Assembly (NCBI GenBank): GCA_000711775.1 | Contig: ARYC01017057.1 | Span: forward strand, 124,001-188,000 | From: Oxytricha trifallax | Taxonomy: Eukaryota; Ciliophora; Spirotrichea; Sporadotrichida; Oxytrichidae | Reading direction: 5' to 3' | Length of the DNA stretch: 64,000 bases | Shown: piece by piece, positions 44,890 through 55,230 of the stretch | How positions within the stretch are numbered: the stretch's first letter is position 1 | Layout of the letters: every line of letters begins with the position of its first letter | Notes under the pieces: model-generated | The model's database searches: none | Told to the model about the DNA's origin: nothing | The model's input: the letters and a program-made list of their open reading frames with translations, nothing else | Made by a program: the position numbers and the translations under genes

Positions 44890-45320
44890 AAATTAGACTG
44901 AAAATGTATAAGTGATATTCTTAACACAATTCTCCCTGAATAGATTGAATAGCTGATTAACTAAGCAAGGCAAAGTTAATTTACAAGGCAAGTAGAATGG
45001 TGGTCTTTAGATGTACAGCTTCGACTCGATTTCGCAGAAGCTTTCAACACGTGTATGCTCGTGGCCTGTAAGTTCTTAAATTTTTTATTTTAACACATGT
45101 AGCTGCCAATGGGAGGACTGCATTTTTATTGGAGCTCTAATCAAAGCGACGTCCCACTAGAGTTGAATGGTAGAAACATAAGAAGAAGAAATCAATTGAG
45201 GAATGATAGAATGGATTTCTTGCTGCAAGTGAAGCGTATGAAAACAGAATTACAGTACTTTTAACCTAAAAAGGTTTAGGTTCACAGTTTGAATATTATG
45301 AGTGACAATCTCGCCCAACG
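44890..45320 (+). CDS. coding island with a 35-bp intron, unrecognised
   Basis: Plus-strand frame QFTRQVEWWSLDVQLRLDFA, then EAFNTCMLVA to 45067; a 35-bp intron (45068-45102); then SANGRTAFLLELQSKRRP, WQKHKKKKSIEE, an in-frame TGA, and NGFLAASEAYENRITVLL in the same frame. Splicing keeps the frame exactly. TAA/TAG are Gln. A second frame also stays open after the intron, so the choice rests on composition. No family recognised; not obviously part of a transposon. Confidence 0.5.
45068..45102 (+). other. 35-bp intron
   Basis: GTAAGTTCTTAAA...ACACATGTAG, within the coding island 44890-45320. Confidence 0.6.
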
Positions 45321-45830
45321 GCCCAATCAAGAGAATCACCCATTTCAAAGCTAAAGTTTAATTAAGCAACAGTTTAATTTATGAATTTGATTAGTATCAC
45401 CAACTTCATAGTAACTAACTTTATGAGAATTCTTTAATTAGTACTATTAATAGATGCTTCTTATAATATTGAAATTATTACTTTAATCAATACTATTATT
45501 ATAGAAGTATTATCGCTGTGTATTACTCAATCATTAGCTTTTTTGATAATTGCAAATTATATACCACCCTGTATATATGCTACTTGCTATACAAATATTA
45601 AAATGCGTAGACTTGCTTTTACAAATGTTTAAATCGGCTTTAATTAATTATTATATAAATAAATTCTGGAAACTTTAGTATAAATTTAAATGACCTGGTA
45701 AAGGGGTGCCTGATGAGTGTAAATTGATGTTAGGGAAATTAAAGTAATGTTTTTGAGTTCAGGTTTTATAAAAGTAAGCGAGAATTGCATGGCTTCAGAA
45801 ATTTAAGGCATAGTAGCATTTAGCTAAAAT
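45321..45830. other. AT-rich spacer
   Basis: AT-rich, no coherent frame. It runs up to the palindromic repeat at 45831. Confidence 0.4.
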
Positions 45831-46372
45831 ACGAACATTTAGGGGAATAAATTGATTAATCAAGATTACACATGTTTAATTATAAATATTAAATTGAATA
45901 TATAAATCTAGGTACTCTACCGCAGTTTTTAAAGTATAAACCTGTTTTGCGGTAGAGTACCCTAAATTATATTAATTAAATTAAATAAATAACATTAAAT
46001 ATAGCATTACTTTTTACAAAGAATGCATTAAATAATTAAATAATAAATTTCTAAATTAAAATAATATTATTGTTACTCTTTAAGGCAATAAAATTTGAAG
46101 ATTTTTACTTTTTATATTTTAAATAATTAATTTATTCTACATATTATATATCACTTTTTTATTTAATGCATTTTTTGTAAAAAGTAATGTTGTATTTATG
46201 AATTTAATTTTAATTTAATTAATATAATTAGGGTACTCTACCGCAAAACAGGTTTATACTTTAAAAACTGCGGTAGAGTACCTAGATTTATATATTTAAT
46301 TTAATATTTAAAATAAAACATGTGTAATCTTGATTAATCAATTTATTCCCCTAAATGTTCGTATTTTAGCTA
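45831..46372. repeat. 542-bp palindromic MITE with nested hairpins
   Basis: Arms of about 210 bp in inverted orientation starting TAGCTAAAATACGAACATTT. Each arm contains its own hairpin, GGTACTCTACCGCA ... TGCGGTAGAGTACC, at about 45911-45953 and again at 46230-46281. AT-rich spacer of about 115 bp, no gene. GCTAAAATA plus GGGGAATAAATTG near the ends resembles the MITE at 18586-19069. Confidence 0.9.
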
Positions 46373-46562
46373 ATTCCATTGAGATTTATCATTCAACATA
46401 TCAAAAAATGTTGCTTACTAATCAATAAAAATCAAAAAAATCGTTAATACATAAATAATTAATATTTGAAACATAAATAAATGAATTCAGGACATAATTA
46501 AAAGCACTTAGAATTCTTGAGAGATGACATAAAATTCCTGAGATTTAATACTGCTAATCAAG

Positions 46563-47520
46563 ATGAAGGATCAAAAGTATTCTACTCCTAAGACAAATCA
46601 GTAAGGCATTGAGAGTTTCGATTAGTCAAGTGCAAAGTATTTGTTTGCAGGCAATGAAGGGCAGCTGATAAGGTACAAGGACGAGTAAAAAATGGAAAAA
46701 CTTGCACTCCATCATGTATAGTACCTGACTCACCCAGACACACTTGTGGCTCAGGCATTCGAAAGCCTGAGGAAGTGAGCGATATTGTTTCATAGGAAAT
46801 TTCCTGAAGCAAAAATTTCAATTTCCCAACTTCATCGATTATTCATCTCCCATGGTATGAAGTTCAAGGTTGCAACATCACGATATCTCATACCAGAATG
46901 GACCTTGAAAAAAATCGACCAAGTTCAGCTGCAAAGTTACCCACAAGTTGTATCAGCTTACGAGTCGGGTCTTAGGATGGTTATATTGACGAAACCATAT
47001 TCAAGCCATACTCAATTTAAATGCGCACCTGGGCTTGCAAGTATGAAAATTAGACGCTTTTGAAAGAATGCACTAAACTAAAAACACAAGCTGCTATAGT
47101 GATGATCAGCGGGTATTTTGGACTTGAAACTTTCCAAATTCGGGAGGGCTCAATAAACCGGATGATATAATTGAGGCCCTCGAAGGGGTCAAGGCAGTCG
47201 CTAAGGATTAGAGTATTGTCATATTTCTTGAAAATCTTCGAGCGCATCACTCAAGAAAGGTAAAGGACTTTATCGAAAAGAACGAATGGGCAATGATCTT
47301 GAACTCTTCCTATAGCTCAACATATAACTGCACCGAGAAAATTTTAACTGAAGTTAAATAGAGGTACGGAATAGGGTTGGCGAAGATTGATTTTAGCTTA
47401 ATCGACAAAAAGCACATTGCTATAATAGAAATTTAAATTCGTGAGATTAATGTCAAGCTATGCGAAAAAGTTGAATTGTTGCATATTTTGATGATGAAAA
47501 AGCGACTTAATGACTTATGA
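46563..47520 (+). pseudogene. TBE-like 42-kDa transposase (TBE-D)
   Basis: ATG 46563 (MKDQKYSTPKTNQQGIESF) to TGA 47518, TAA/TAG as Gln. N-terminal part ends QAFESLRK; HTH segment FHRKFPEAKISISQLHRLFI follows in another frame. Catalytic region is damaged: IVIFLENLRAHHSRKVKDF has Glu for the second Asp, and the third block reads SSYSSTYNCTEKI. Spacing from that Glu to the last Glu is 34 by count. Several frameshifts. It is closest in style to the TBE-A copy (NLRVHHSKK). Confidence 0.75.
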
Positions 47521-47576
47521 TATATAAACACAAATTAATAAATTTTAAACTTATGAAAACACAAATTTTTTAAAAG

Positions 47577-48180
47577 TCATTAAAGTTATTTTTTGGCTTG
47601 TGGTGACATCAATATGTTGTTTTCGAATCTATGAGATTGCCCATCGGTGTAGGGAAGACTCTCTACGAATTCTTCGTATTCGCATAATATCTCATATCTT
47701 TTCCTCTTTCGGGTGTTTTTCCTGCCTTGAAATCTCTGCTTCAATAACGCCAGCGCCGTTCCTACTCTGAAACATAAATTTTAATTACAGCATCATAAAT
47801 TTTTATTACAGTGACATAAATTTACTTGAGTAGTAAGGAATAGAGGATAAGTCTTTTAGCAAGTATTGTTTGATTTCGATGTTCTCTAATTTGGTCTCCT
47901 CGTCCTTGATCAGCATTCTAGCCTCTTAATGCTGTCTTACGATGGAAGTAGGTAATCGTTTCTGAGAGTGCCTAAAATGCCAAAGAAAATATCATGGCCA
48001 GGTAAGTCCTGCGAATCTTCGTATGTATTCAAGTATCACTCTCAAAGACTTCGTCGCCTTTGAGCATTTTATAAACATTTAAACATAAAGGCTCAAGGAA
48101 ACAGGGAACGTTGACACAAATTATATCGGCGCTCCTAATAATTTCCTTTTTAAACTTAGCACGTCCTTGATAAACCCCAT
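47577..48180 (-). pseudogene. TBE 22-kDa-type protein gene (TBE-D)
   Basis: ATG 48180 (MGFIKDVLSLKRKLLG) to TGA 47577. Landmarks: RSADIICVNVPCFLEPL, GHDIFFGILGTLRNDYL, KQYLLKDLSSIPYYS, a 59-bp intron (47767-47825), then GTALALLKQRFQGRKNTRK and YEEFVESLPYTDGQ. Same order as the 22-kDa genes of TBE-B, -C and -E, including the intron position. Frameshifts at about three places. Function unknown. Confidence 0.7.
47767..47825 (-). other. 59-bp intron in the 22-kDa gene
   Basis: Minus strand GTAAATTTATG...TATGTTTCAG. Located between PYYS and GTALALLK, the conserved junction; joining leaves a one-base frame discrepancy, consistent with decay of this copy. Confidence 0.6.
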
Positions 48181-48962
48181 ATTAGCTTTTTGAATGTTAG
48201 CAAATGATATCACACTATTTGTGTTTACATAAAAAATAATTTTACATGAAAATTTTAAGTAGTTATCCAGTCACTTTTCGTATTAAATTTTCCCTCGTAT
48301 TGCCTTGAGATCACTAGCGTGTTATTGTTGAGTTGCTCAATGTTCTCTCATTTGTGTATTTGTTTACATTTAGCCGTAAATTTCTAGGGAAACCTAAAAT
48401 CAATTTTAATTAATAATTTTGTTATCTTACCCCTACTAAATAGCAGAAACGATATAAGGTAATATTACTAAATAGCAACTTTGATTTGCAGGGAACTATT
48501 GTTTACCCTGGCTTAAGCCATTATTTTTCCTAGAAATTAGTTTTAATATATTTGGGGTTTATTTTACAGCGACATTAATTCATGTCACATAAAGTCATAT
48601 TGCTCAAATAGTTTTAATTTTTTTATTTATATGCAAGGATAATATCCGCGCATACCCTATTTTAATTTATGGATTTGTTTTGAGGAGTGAGTTCTGCATT
48701 TTATAATTGTTGCTAATATATGTCTTATGCGATTATTTTAATTTATTTATTAAGTGTTTATATTTTTTTAGTTTTATTAACTGTATTAATTTAAGAATTT
48801 ACAACAATAAAATGTAAACATAAATAGCAAGATTAGTTAATACAAGAATTAATTTATAATTAATTTGTGCAACATAAACTAAAAATGGACGGGTCCTCTC
48901 GAGTTGCGGATACTCCAAAACCCAAAACCCCTCAAATAATAAATTATCAGAACAAAATCAAC
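48181..48962. other. TBE-D region between the 22-kDa and 57-kDa genes
   Basis: AT-rich, with moderately GC-rich stretches at 48290-48560 that give no clear frame. Near 48913 there is a telomere-like CCAAAACCCAAAACCCC just before the kinase gene. Confidence 0.4.
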
Positions 48963-50340
48963 ATGGATGCTTAGTATCACAAATTATTGGGAAGGTTGTT
49001 TCTATAACCTAAAACTCATAGCTTATGATTCTCTCATGTAATAGCTGGGCAAGTGAAAATAGGGAAAAGCCAAAATATCTCAATGGAAACCAAGAATAAT
49101 CGTAACATACAGCCTTTGTGATTAAGCATAAACTTTGCCTCAACTTAAAAAGCGCTCTCAGGTTTATCTAAGGGAGAAGGGGAAAGTCAACCATTTGAAA
49201 ATAAATGGTTAATATCGGTGTAAAATCTGTAAAGCTGATAACGAAATAGTTTTTTAAAGCAAAAAGTAGCTAAACGCACATTTAAGTACTCATAAGATCC
49301 TAGACTTGCAAGAGGCCAGCTATTCTGCGATAGTAAGCTTATTGAAATTTAATAATTTCAATTCATAGGTTATAAGGGAGCTCAAATAGCTCAATGCTAT
49401 ACACGGAGCCATTGAATTCTCAGACGATTCATAGCAAAATGAACGTTCAGCCATTGAATAGCCCAAGCCTAGTTCAACTGAATGTACTCCGAAACACAGA
49501 CTAAAAGATACAGCGACATAAACTGTTACAAAGGTTGACATAAATTTTTCAGTTGGAGAGCGGTTCTAAGCCTCATTTTGCTGATTGAAAATGAGCTTCC
49601 GATAACTTTAGTATTGGAGGCTAAGGCTACAATCAGAGAATGTTATGAGCTTAGACTGTTGCAACATGCGCTCGCTGAACTCTTAAGACCGCAATCAATA
49701 TTAGTTCAATACAAGGCTGAAGACTTTATAAAAAAAATTTAGACTAGCCTAGGGGTCTGGTAAGACTTTAAATATATGTTACTGAATAACAAACTACGAA
49801 TGCCTGACGTTGATTAGTTAAAGGACTTTTGCTGCCAAGCTAGCATAATGACTCTGCCCTTAGAGAACTATGACTACAATCTTACTCATTTTAGGGAGAC
49901 AAGTTGAGCGCTTAAATTTTCAAAAATGTGCTCTGCAGATACTGGATGGCATAAGCAAGCTTCATTCACATGGTATAATCAATCGCTTCCTTAAGTTATG
50001 CAACGTAAAAGTCCGAGGCAACCCGGAACCTTAGATATTCATAAAAAATTTGAAATACTTATCAATGATCATCCAGCTAAATCAAGATGGGCTCTTTCTT
50101 ATTGACGTCCATTTATGCATTAGAGACCCAGATGCAGTCCGCCTATGTGACTTGAAATAAGATAAATATTCTCTTCTCGCAATCCTCTTTTTTTAAAAGA
50201 CTTTTAAGGAAGAAGTGAGGAAACATTGATCGCTAGCTATCTTTGCGGCTCCCTACATTGCGATGAGAATTCTTCAGATGAGGTTAAAACATTTGCTTTG
50301 AAAATTTATGACTAACTCAAAAAATTGCCTGACATGCTTG
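48963..50340 (+). pseudogene. TBE 57-kDa-type zinc-finger/kinase protein (TBE-D)
   Basis: ATG 48963 (MDAQYHKLLGRLFLQ). A C2H2 finger YRCKICKADNEIVFQ followed by LNAHLSTHK lies near 49210-49300. The kinase part is degenerate: QILDGISKLHSHGIINRFLK stands where HRDLK is expected, so the catalytic Asp is lost, then VKVRGNPEP and LFLIDVHLCIRD in place of a DFG-type strand. TAA/TAG are Gln; several frameshifts. Order and size agree with the TBE-C gene. Confidence 0.65.
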
Positions 50341-50999
50341 CAATAAAAAATTAATGCTTGTATTTATTTTAGATAGCATGAATTTATGAATTACATTAAA
50401 AACTTTTATGTTTACAATTTTTACTAAATACTTCTCTTTGGCTTTTGATTTATTTTTAGTTTGTTTAATTAAGGATTTTTTTAGAAAAAATAATTTTCGC
50501 GCAAAGAATGAAATGCATGATTATGCTCAAGTGTTAAATAAGCCTACAAAACTATGCTCACTCCGGTTAAACGGTCTACTCAAGAGTCCCAGTATCATTG
50601 CATTCGGACAATGACCGTATTTTAAAGGGGAAGTGTTTTGAAGTATTATGTCTGTCGTTATTTGCTTCTTGCCTGGCTTAAACCTAGTGTATTAAAGAGT
50701 TATACTCGTATCAAATACTACATCTCTGCTTGTTTCATCTTCCAACAGAAGGGCTCTAGAATTCAGAAGCTAGCTTGCATTACTTCACTCATTATCATCT
50801 TAAAATGTGGATTTGCTTCCTTAATTACTCAAACTAAGATCTATTATAACAAAGGAAGCAATGTTTATAACCAGGTGAGAGCTGATCGTAAAGTAGAAGC
50901 TTAGACAGTTGCACCTTTGAGAACATATGAGAAATGATGCTCCATTTGATACATCACTTCTTACTACGAAGAAAGTTTTTTATCACTGCCCAAGACTGC
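50341..50999. other. weak coding-like sequence, undefined
   Basis: Open on both strands with TAA/TAG as Gln. Plus-strand frames 50408-50614 and 50638-50904 are aromatic and Cys-rich and look like shadows. The minus strand gives more natural but broken text. I cannot support a gene here with confidence; it may be the 3' end of the minus-strand gene starting at 53.2 kb. Confidence 0.3.
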
Positions 51000-53165
51000 C
51001 AATTTACACTACTAGACATAGAAACCTAACTATTTATACTTTTTTCTTCATTTTCAATATAGCAAAGGAGATGTTCTTAATAATTATTTCTAGGCACAGA
51101 ATAAGCACAACTTTGAACTCTTTCGCTTGGACTATAGTATATTTACCATTCTTTTAACTATCAAGAGATTGAGCTTTATTTGTTCATGGAGGGCGGTCCA
51201 CTAGGGCATGAATTAATTTGGACTCATTCTTTTCTGACTTTTCTTAGCCTTTGAAACGCTTGGTGGCTTTACTAAACACTCCTTTTTGTAATGAACTCTA
51301 AGAAGAGTGAGTCCATTTGTGGAAAAAGATCAATAAGTTAATTCTGATTCATTAAACCTTCAAGCTTCATCTATTGCTGGAGTAGGTCGTGCTTCTTAAA
51401 TTTAACCAGCTCATTCCAATCATCAAGAAGCTTCAATAACAAAATGGTCAACTTATTGCGCCATTGCTCGTGATGGTCACTTCATTTTCTATTTACTTTT
51501 AAGACTTTCAATTATAGCAAGAATTTTTGTTCTCAAAAAGTAGATCTCCTAGATTATTGCAGCAGTTTCTCTGTCATATAATGAATTATTTCTAGTAAAA
51601 GTGTATGATGCTATAGAATTTGATTATGACACCTCATTTGAATGTTTCTCGTTCTAATATAATTAGGACCTTTCTGATAAATAGACTTGTGATTAAAGTT
51701 CATTAGGAAATGGTACCTTTACTAACATCTATCCTTTATAATCATAATAGCACTAATTGATAAATTACAGCTTTACTCCTCGATTATAAGTTCTTACTAT
51801 ATCTTAAAGTTTATTTACCCAAGAATTTTATTGAAAGTTATTTATGAGCTTGTTTGAAGGTTCTCCCTCGTTCTTTACCAACTTTCCCCTTCAATTTTTA
51901 ATTATTAAGTCTTTCTTGCAATGCCTACCATCCTGAATGTTCAATTTGAGAACTTCTTGGTTTAGAGCATATCTTAGAAAAATGAGTTGAGGTACTTTGA
52001 TAGCTATTCTTCAAGACTTTTGTAAATCATCTAGATAACTTCTATCATTCTACTTTATACCTAGCTAATGAATGAGCGAGACTCTTGTTTGAATACACAA
52101 TTTCTTGCATGTTAAAAGAACCGATTTTTCTAAAACAAACAACTCCTACTGTGCTTTTTACAGCAAACATGGCTCTTTAAGTCCTCTCATTGAATTCTAG
52201 ATTCTCTTAATTTTGATATGGCATAGAGACCGTATATTACATAATGCATTTAATCCCTCTAAGCTTGTTTCTCTTTTAGCTCTGCCTCCTTTAGTAATTT
52301 GATTGTTAATTTATATTTTTTCTACAAATTAACTTGATCTCGTGTAGACTTCACGTATTTTTAAAGTGGCTCTTTGTCTTTCTATTTCTACTTTGCAAGT
52401 TTCTTATATTTACCAATAGCTGTTAATTTATTGTGTGCATAGTTATTGTTGAATAGTTATTTATTGAACAGTTATTTATTTAATTGTTTAATTTATTCTA
52501 TTGAGATTTCGTTAATTTCGAAGAGTGTTTGCTCTTAATCTTGCTACGATGATTATAGGTTTAAGGGAGTTGGCACTCTCTCGGTCAACCTATCTGAGCA
52601 AGAGCCATGGCTGAACTAACCAACATTTTAAAATCTTGCTTGAACGTTGTTAAATTTTATCTCAGATTGGGGTCTTAAGGGATCAATTTCTAAAGTCATC
52701 TCATTTTTTAAAAAAATTGTATTGATAAAACCAAGTCTTGAAGTTAAATCGGTTATTGTCTGATAATCGTTGGTGTTTTTATAAGCTTTTTTATTAGTCT
52801 TCTTGCTAGTCATTCACGGGAATAGCTTCCTCGCCATTGCCTTAATTTCAATTTGCTCTAGCAGATAATTTGCATGTTTCTGCGTGTTTTCTGAGCCAAG
52901 AATGTCTCCAGCTGATTCGTAGATCTCTTCTGGTAACTTGCAATAGCTGAATAAGGTTTATAAAAAACAATCGTGTATGGAAGACGAAGGCTGGTAGTAG
53001 TAAAATGGCATGCAACTATGAGGTAGTAGCGGGAGCAGGATCGAGGGTGGCAACTTAACCGAAGAGGAGGAACGGCTATTATTAACGATTACATCCTGTA
53101 GTTTACAAGCAGCATCTTTAATGGGAACGGAAGGAGAAATAAATTTGATTAAAGTTAGATAAATT
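51000..53165 (-). CDS. large minus-strand coding block, unrecognised
   Basis: Reads from about 53165 downward. Frame 1: LPPSILLPLLPHSCMPFYYY, EEIYESAGDILGSENTQKHA, an in-frame TGA after LFP, DLTSRLGFINTIFLKNEMTL, then a Gln/Lys-rich helical stretch (KLAKQKQKDKEPLQKYVK, KLLKEAELKEKQAQRDQ) to TGA 52192. Frame shifts then give KSTVGVVCFRKIGSFNMQE, MVGIARKTQQLKIEGESWQ, and WRNKLTILLLKLLDDWNELV with LMNQNQLIDLFPQMD near 51310-51480. About 650 codons in all with at least four frame breaks. No domain recognised. It is probably the 3' portion of the gene whose 5' islands lie at 53.4-55.2 kb. Confidence 0.6.
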
Positions 53166-53454
53166 TAATACTGAAAGTTTTTAATAAATATATCAAGTTG
53201 CTTTTTGATTTCATACTATCCCCCTGTAGTAAAAGTATAGTGATTTATTAAAAATAATCAACCTATTGAAAATTATTATAATTATAAGAATTAATAATAA
53301 ATAAATTTTAATTTCATTAATCTCCTATTCTTACAGCTATTTATCTTTTATAAAATAATCTAATCATTAACTTTTTTTATATATATGTAATTTAAGTTTA
53401 TTGTGTTGTATTTAATGCTTATTTGAAAATTAATTCAAAACAAATTGTGATAAT
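53166..53454. other. AT-rich DNA between two coding islands, IES-like
   Basis: About 290 bp, strongly AT-rich, between two coherent minus-strand coding islands. Position and composition fit an IES; I could not identify the pointer repeats. Confidence 0.5.
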
Positions 53455-53800
53455 TATTGCTGGTCTACTCTGAGGAAGTTGACAGGATTTTCTATTTCTA
53501 TATTATTTCCAAAGCTTTAAATGTTGTAATTTTATGAACTAAGTATCTGTAGTAGTTCTCCCATCATTTGTTCACATGTTATTTGTGCTCTACACAATTC
53601 AAATTAATTGTCTGTACCCACTTCCTGTGTCTGTTGTTTAAGAGCTATTTCGGTGCTGTTGCGTTTTTATTTCTCTTTTCTTATCTTTCGCTCGTTTAAT
53701 GCCTTTATGATAAATGAAATTTGACTATCTTTTTGCTGAGTTTAATCTCTAATCAACAAGTCATCATCTCCTAAACCACTGCAGTTGCTTTTTTTAATTT
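53455..53800 (-). CDS. coding island, intact frame
   Basis: Minus-strand frame with no TGA over about 120 codons: NCSGLGDDDLLIRDQTQQK, SQISFIIKALNERKIRKEK, TEIALKQQTQEVGTDNQFEL, QITCEQMMGELLQILSSQN, NIEIENPVNFLRVDQQQ. Hydrophilic and helical, with heavy use of TAA/TAG as Gln. The frame simply runs out into AT-rich DNA on both sides. A strong MDS candidate, in the same sense as the block 51000-53165. Family unknown. Confidence 0.6.
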
Positions 53801-54249
53801 CATAAGCGAATGTATCCTGTTATTACCACCATCTTCCTTTTTATTATTTCTTTATATTTACTGCATTACCTAGAACTTCAAATATCATGCAATTAAAGGT
53901 CATTAGCATCAATATCATTATTATAATCTATTAAATATTAATGCAATTGCCAAAGAATGAATGTGAAGTGTCGTCGCATTTCTCAACAAAAAACAAATAT
54001 TTTTACTAATAAGCTTGCACATGTTGTCATAAATAGTTCCCTTGTAACCTTACATTAAATGTGCAGTTCTACTTATCTTATAATATATATATATGTTTTA
54101 AGAATATATTTAAATATTGCTTATATTTTATGAAAATTGGCATGAGTTATCCCAAGTTTACTAAATCTCGCAATTCTCACATCCCTGCAATTTAATGATA
54201 ATTACTCACTATAATTATGGGTAGGTTGTTTGACATCTATACATATATC
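53801..54249. other. AT-rich DNA, IES-like
   Basis: AT-rich, separating two minus-strand islands; a small GC-richer patch near 54010-54060 is not interpretable. Confidence 0.45.
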
Positions 54250-54450
54250 ACTTTTTTATCTAATAACCCCTGTATAAAACCTCACACATATCTTTCAACT
54301 AATACTGGATTTTCATGGCATCTAATGTATATTTAATTCTCTCCTGGCTTGTGATTGAGTCAATATCAAATGCATGGAATGTTGTATGCACTTTTATTTT
54401 ATGAGTGACTTTTCGCTGGTAGTTCACGTATTACTTGATTGTTTCCTCTC
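54250..54450 (-). CDS. coding island, intact frame
   Basis: Minus-strand frame EETIKQYVNYQRKVTHKIKV, HTTFHAFDIDSITSQERIK, YTLDAMKIQYQLKDMCEVL, YRGYQIKK, then TGA in AT-rich DNA; a TGA also precedes it. About 64 codons, clearly protein-like. MDS candidate in line with its neighbours. No family recognised. Confidence 0.55.
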
Positions 54451-54539
54451 ATAATTGAATTAAAGTGATTTAAATAGTATGCTTTGTATTATTAATATTA
54501 GAACAAACTCGAAACATTCGTAAGAGCTCTAAATTATAA

Positions 54540-54735
54540 AAATAACAACCCCAGAAAATCTCAAAGATAAGTAATTTTCAATGATCTTATCTTCGAAAGT
54601 TGGTGCTTGAATTAATGCTGCATTAGTGATAGAATTGACATCTAGATTGTTAGTGTTAATTGCATTATTATAGCTTATTAAATTTACATTGTTTTCAGTT
54701 GCTAATGAAGACTGGCTTCGTGCTATTAATTATTG
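54540..54735 (-). CDS. coding island, intact frame
   Basis: Minus-strand frame IARSQSSLATENNVNLISYN, NAINTNNLDVNSITNAALIQ, APTFEDKIIENYLSLRFSG. Asn-rich, protein-like, no TGA. Only about 90 bp of AT-rich DNA separates it from the island at 54250-54450. MDS candidate. Family unknown. Confidence 0.55.
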
Positions 54736-55064
54736 AACTATCCTTTAATTATATAACAAATTCATGACAATGATAAATTGATAGATTAAAATTATATATA
54801 CTAAAGTTTCTTTATATTACCTATTAATTTTATAAATATAATAAACAATTGTAATCAAACTTATTCATTTATTAACTCTCATAAATTTTGAATATCTATA
54901 TCTTAAATTCACTTATTATATTAATAATTGATAACTATCTTATTAATGTGTGTATATCCCATGTCTATTATATTATCAGTGATTCCCCCCTTCCCTCATT
55001 TAAGCCATCTTAATTAATATCCAATTTTTGATCAAGTAACTTATTAAATACACCCTGACGCACT
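54736..55064. other. AT-rich DNA, IES-like
   Basis: AT-rich between two minus-strand islands; no frame. Confidence 0.45.
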
Positions 55065-55230
55065 CAATTAATGCTAGAATCCTGAAAGACTTTCACGTGT
55101 TTTCATGTATCGGAGCCCTTGGAATGGCTTTAGTTAGTTATTCTCCAAGGAATTGTCTTTGTCTGCAATGAGAGCAGAGCGAGTTTATCCCTAGGCAATT
55201 CACTCACTCTCAATTCCATTAGCTACACTC
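55065..55230 (-). CDS. coding island, possible 5' end of the 51-55 kb gene
   Basis: Minus-strand frame with an ATG (MELRVSELPRDKLALLSLQT), continuing IPWRITNQSHSKGSDT to a TGA. A TGA precedes the ATG by three codons, so this could be the true N-terminus of the gene represented by the four islands downstream. GC-rich relative to its flanks. Confidence 0.5.

Larger units (their letters stand above)
46563..50340 (+). mobile_element. TBE-D: divergent TBE-type element without visible ends
   Basis: Gene order 42(+) 22(-) 57(+), as in TBE-C, with more divergent proteins. No C4A4 end is found beside the 42-kDa gene or after the 57-kDa gene. A CCAAAACCCAAAACCCC motif lies internally at 48913-48929. 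The limits given are those of the genes. Confidence 0.75.

Noticed and set aside
48913-48929. CCAAAACCCAAAACCCC as a TBE terminal repeat
   Set aside because: It precedes the kinase gene in the middle of TBE-D with no inverted partner; may be chance or an internal relic.
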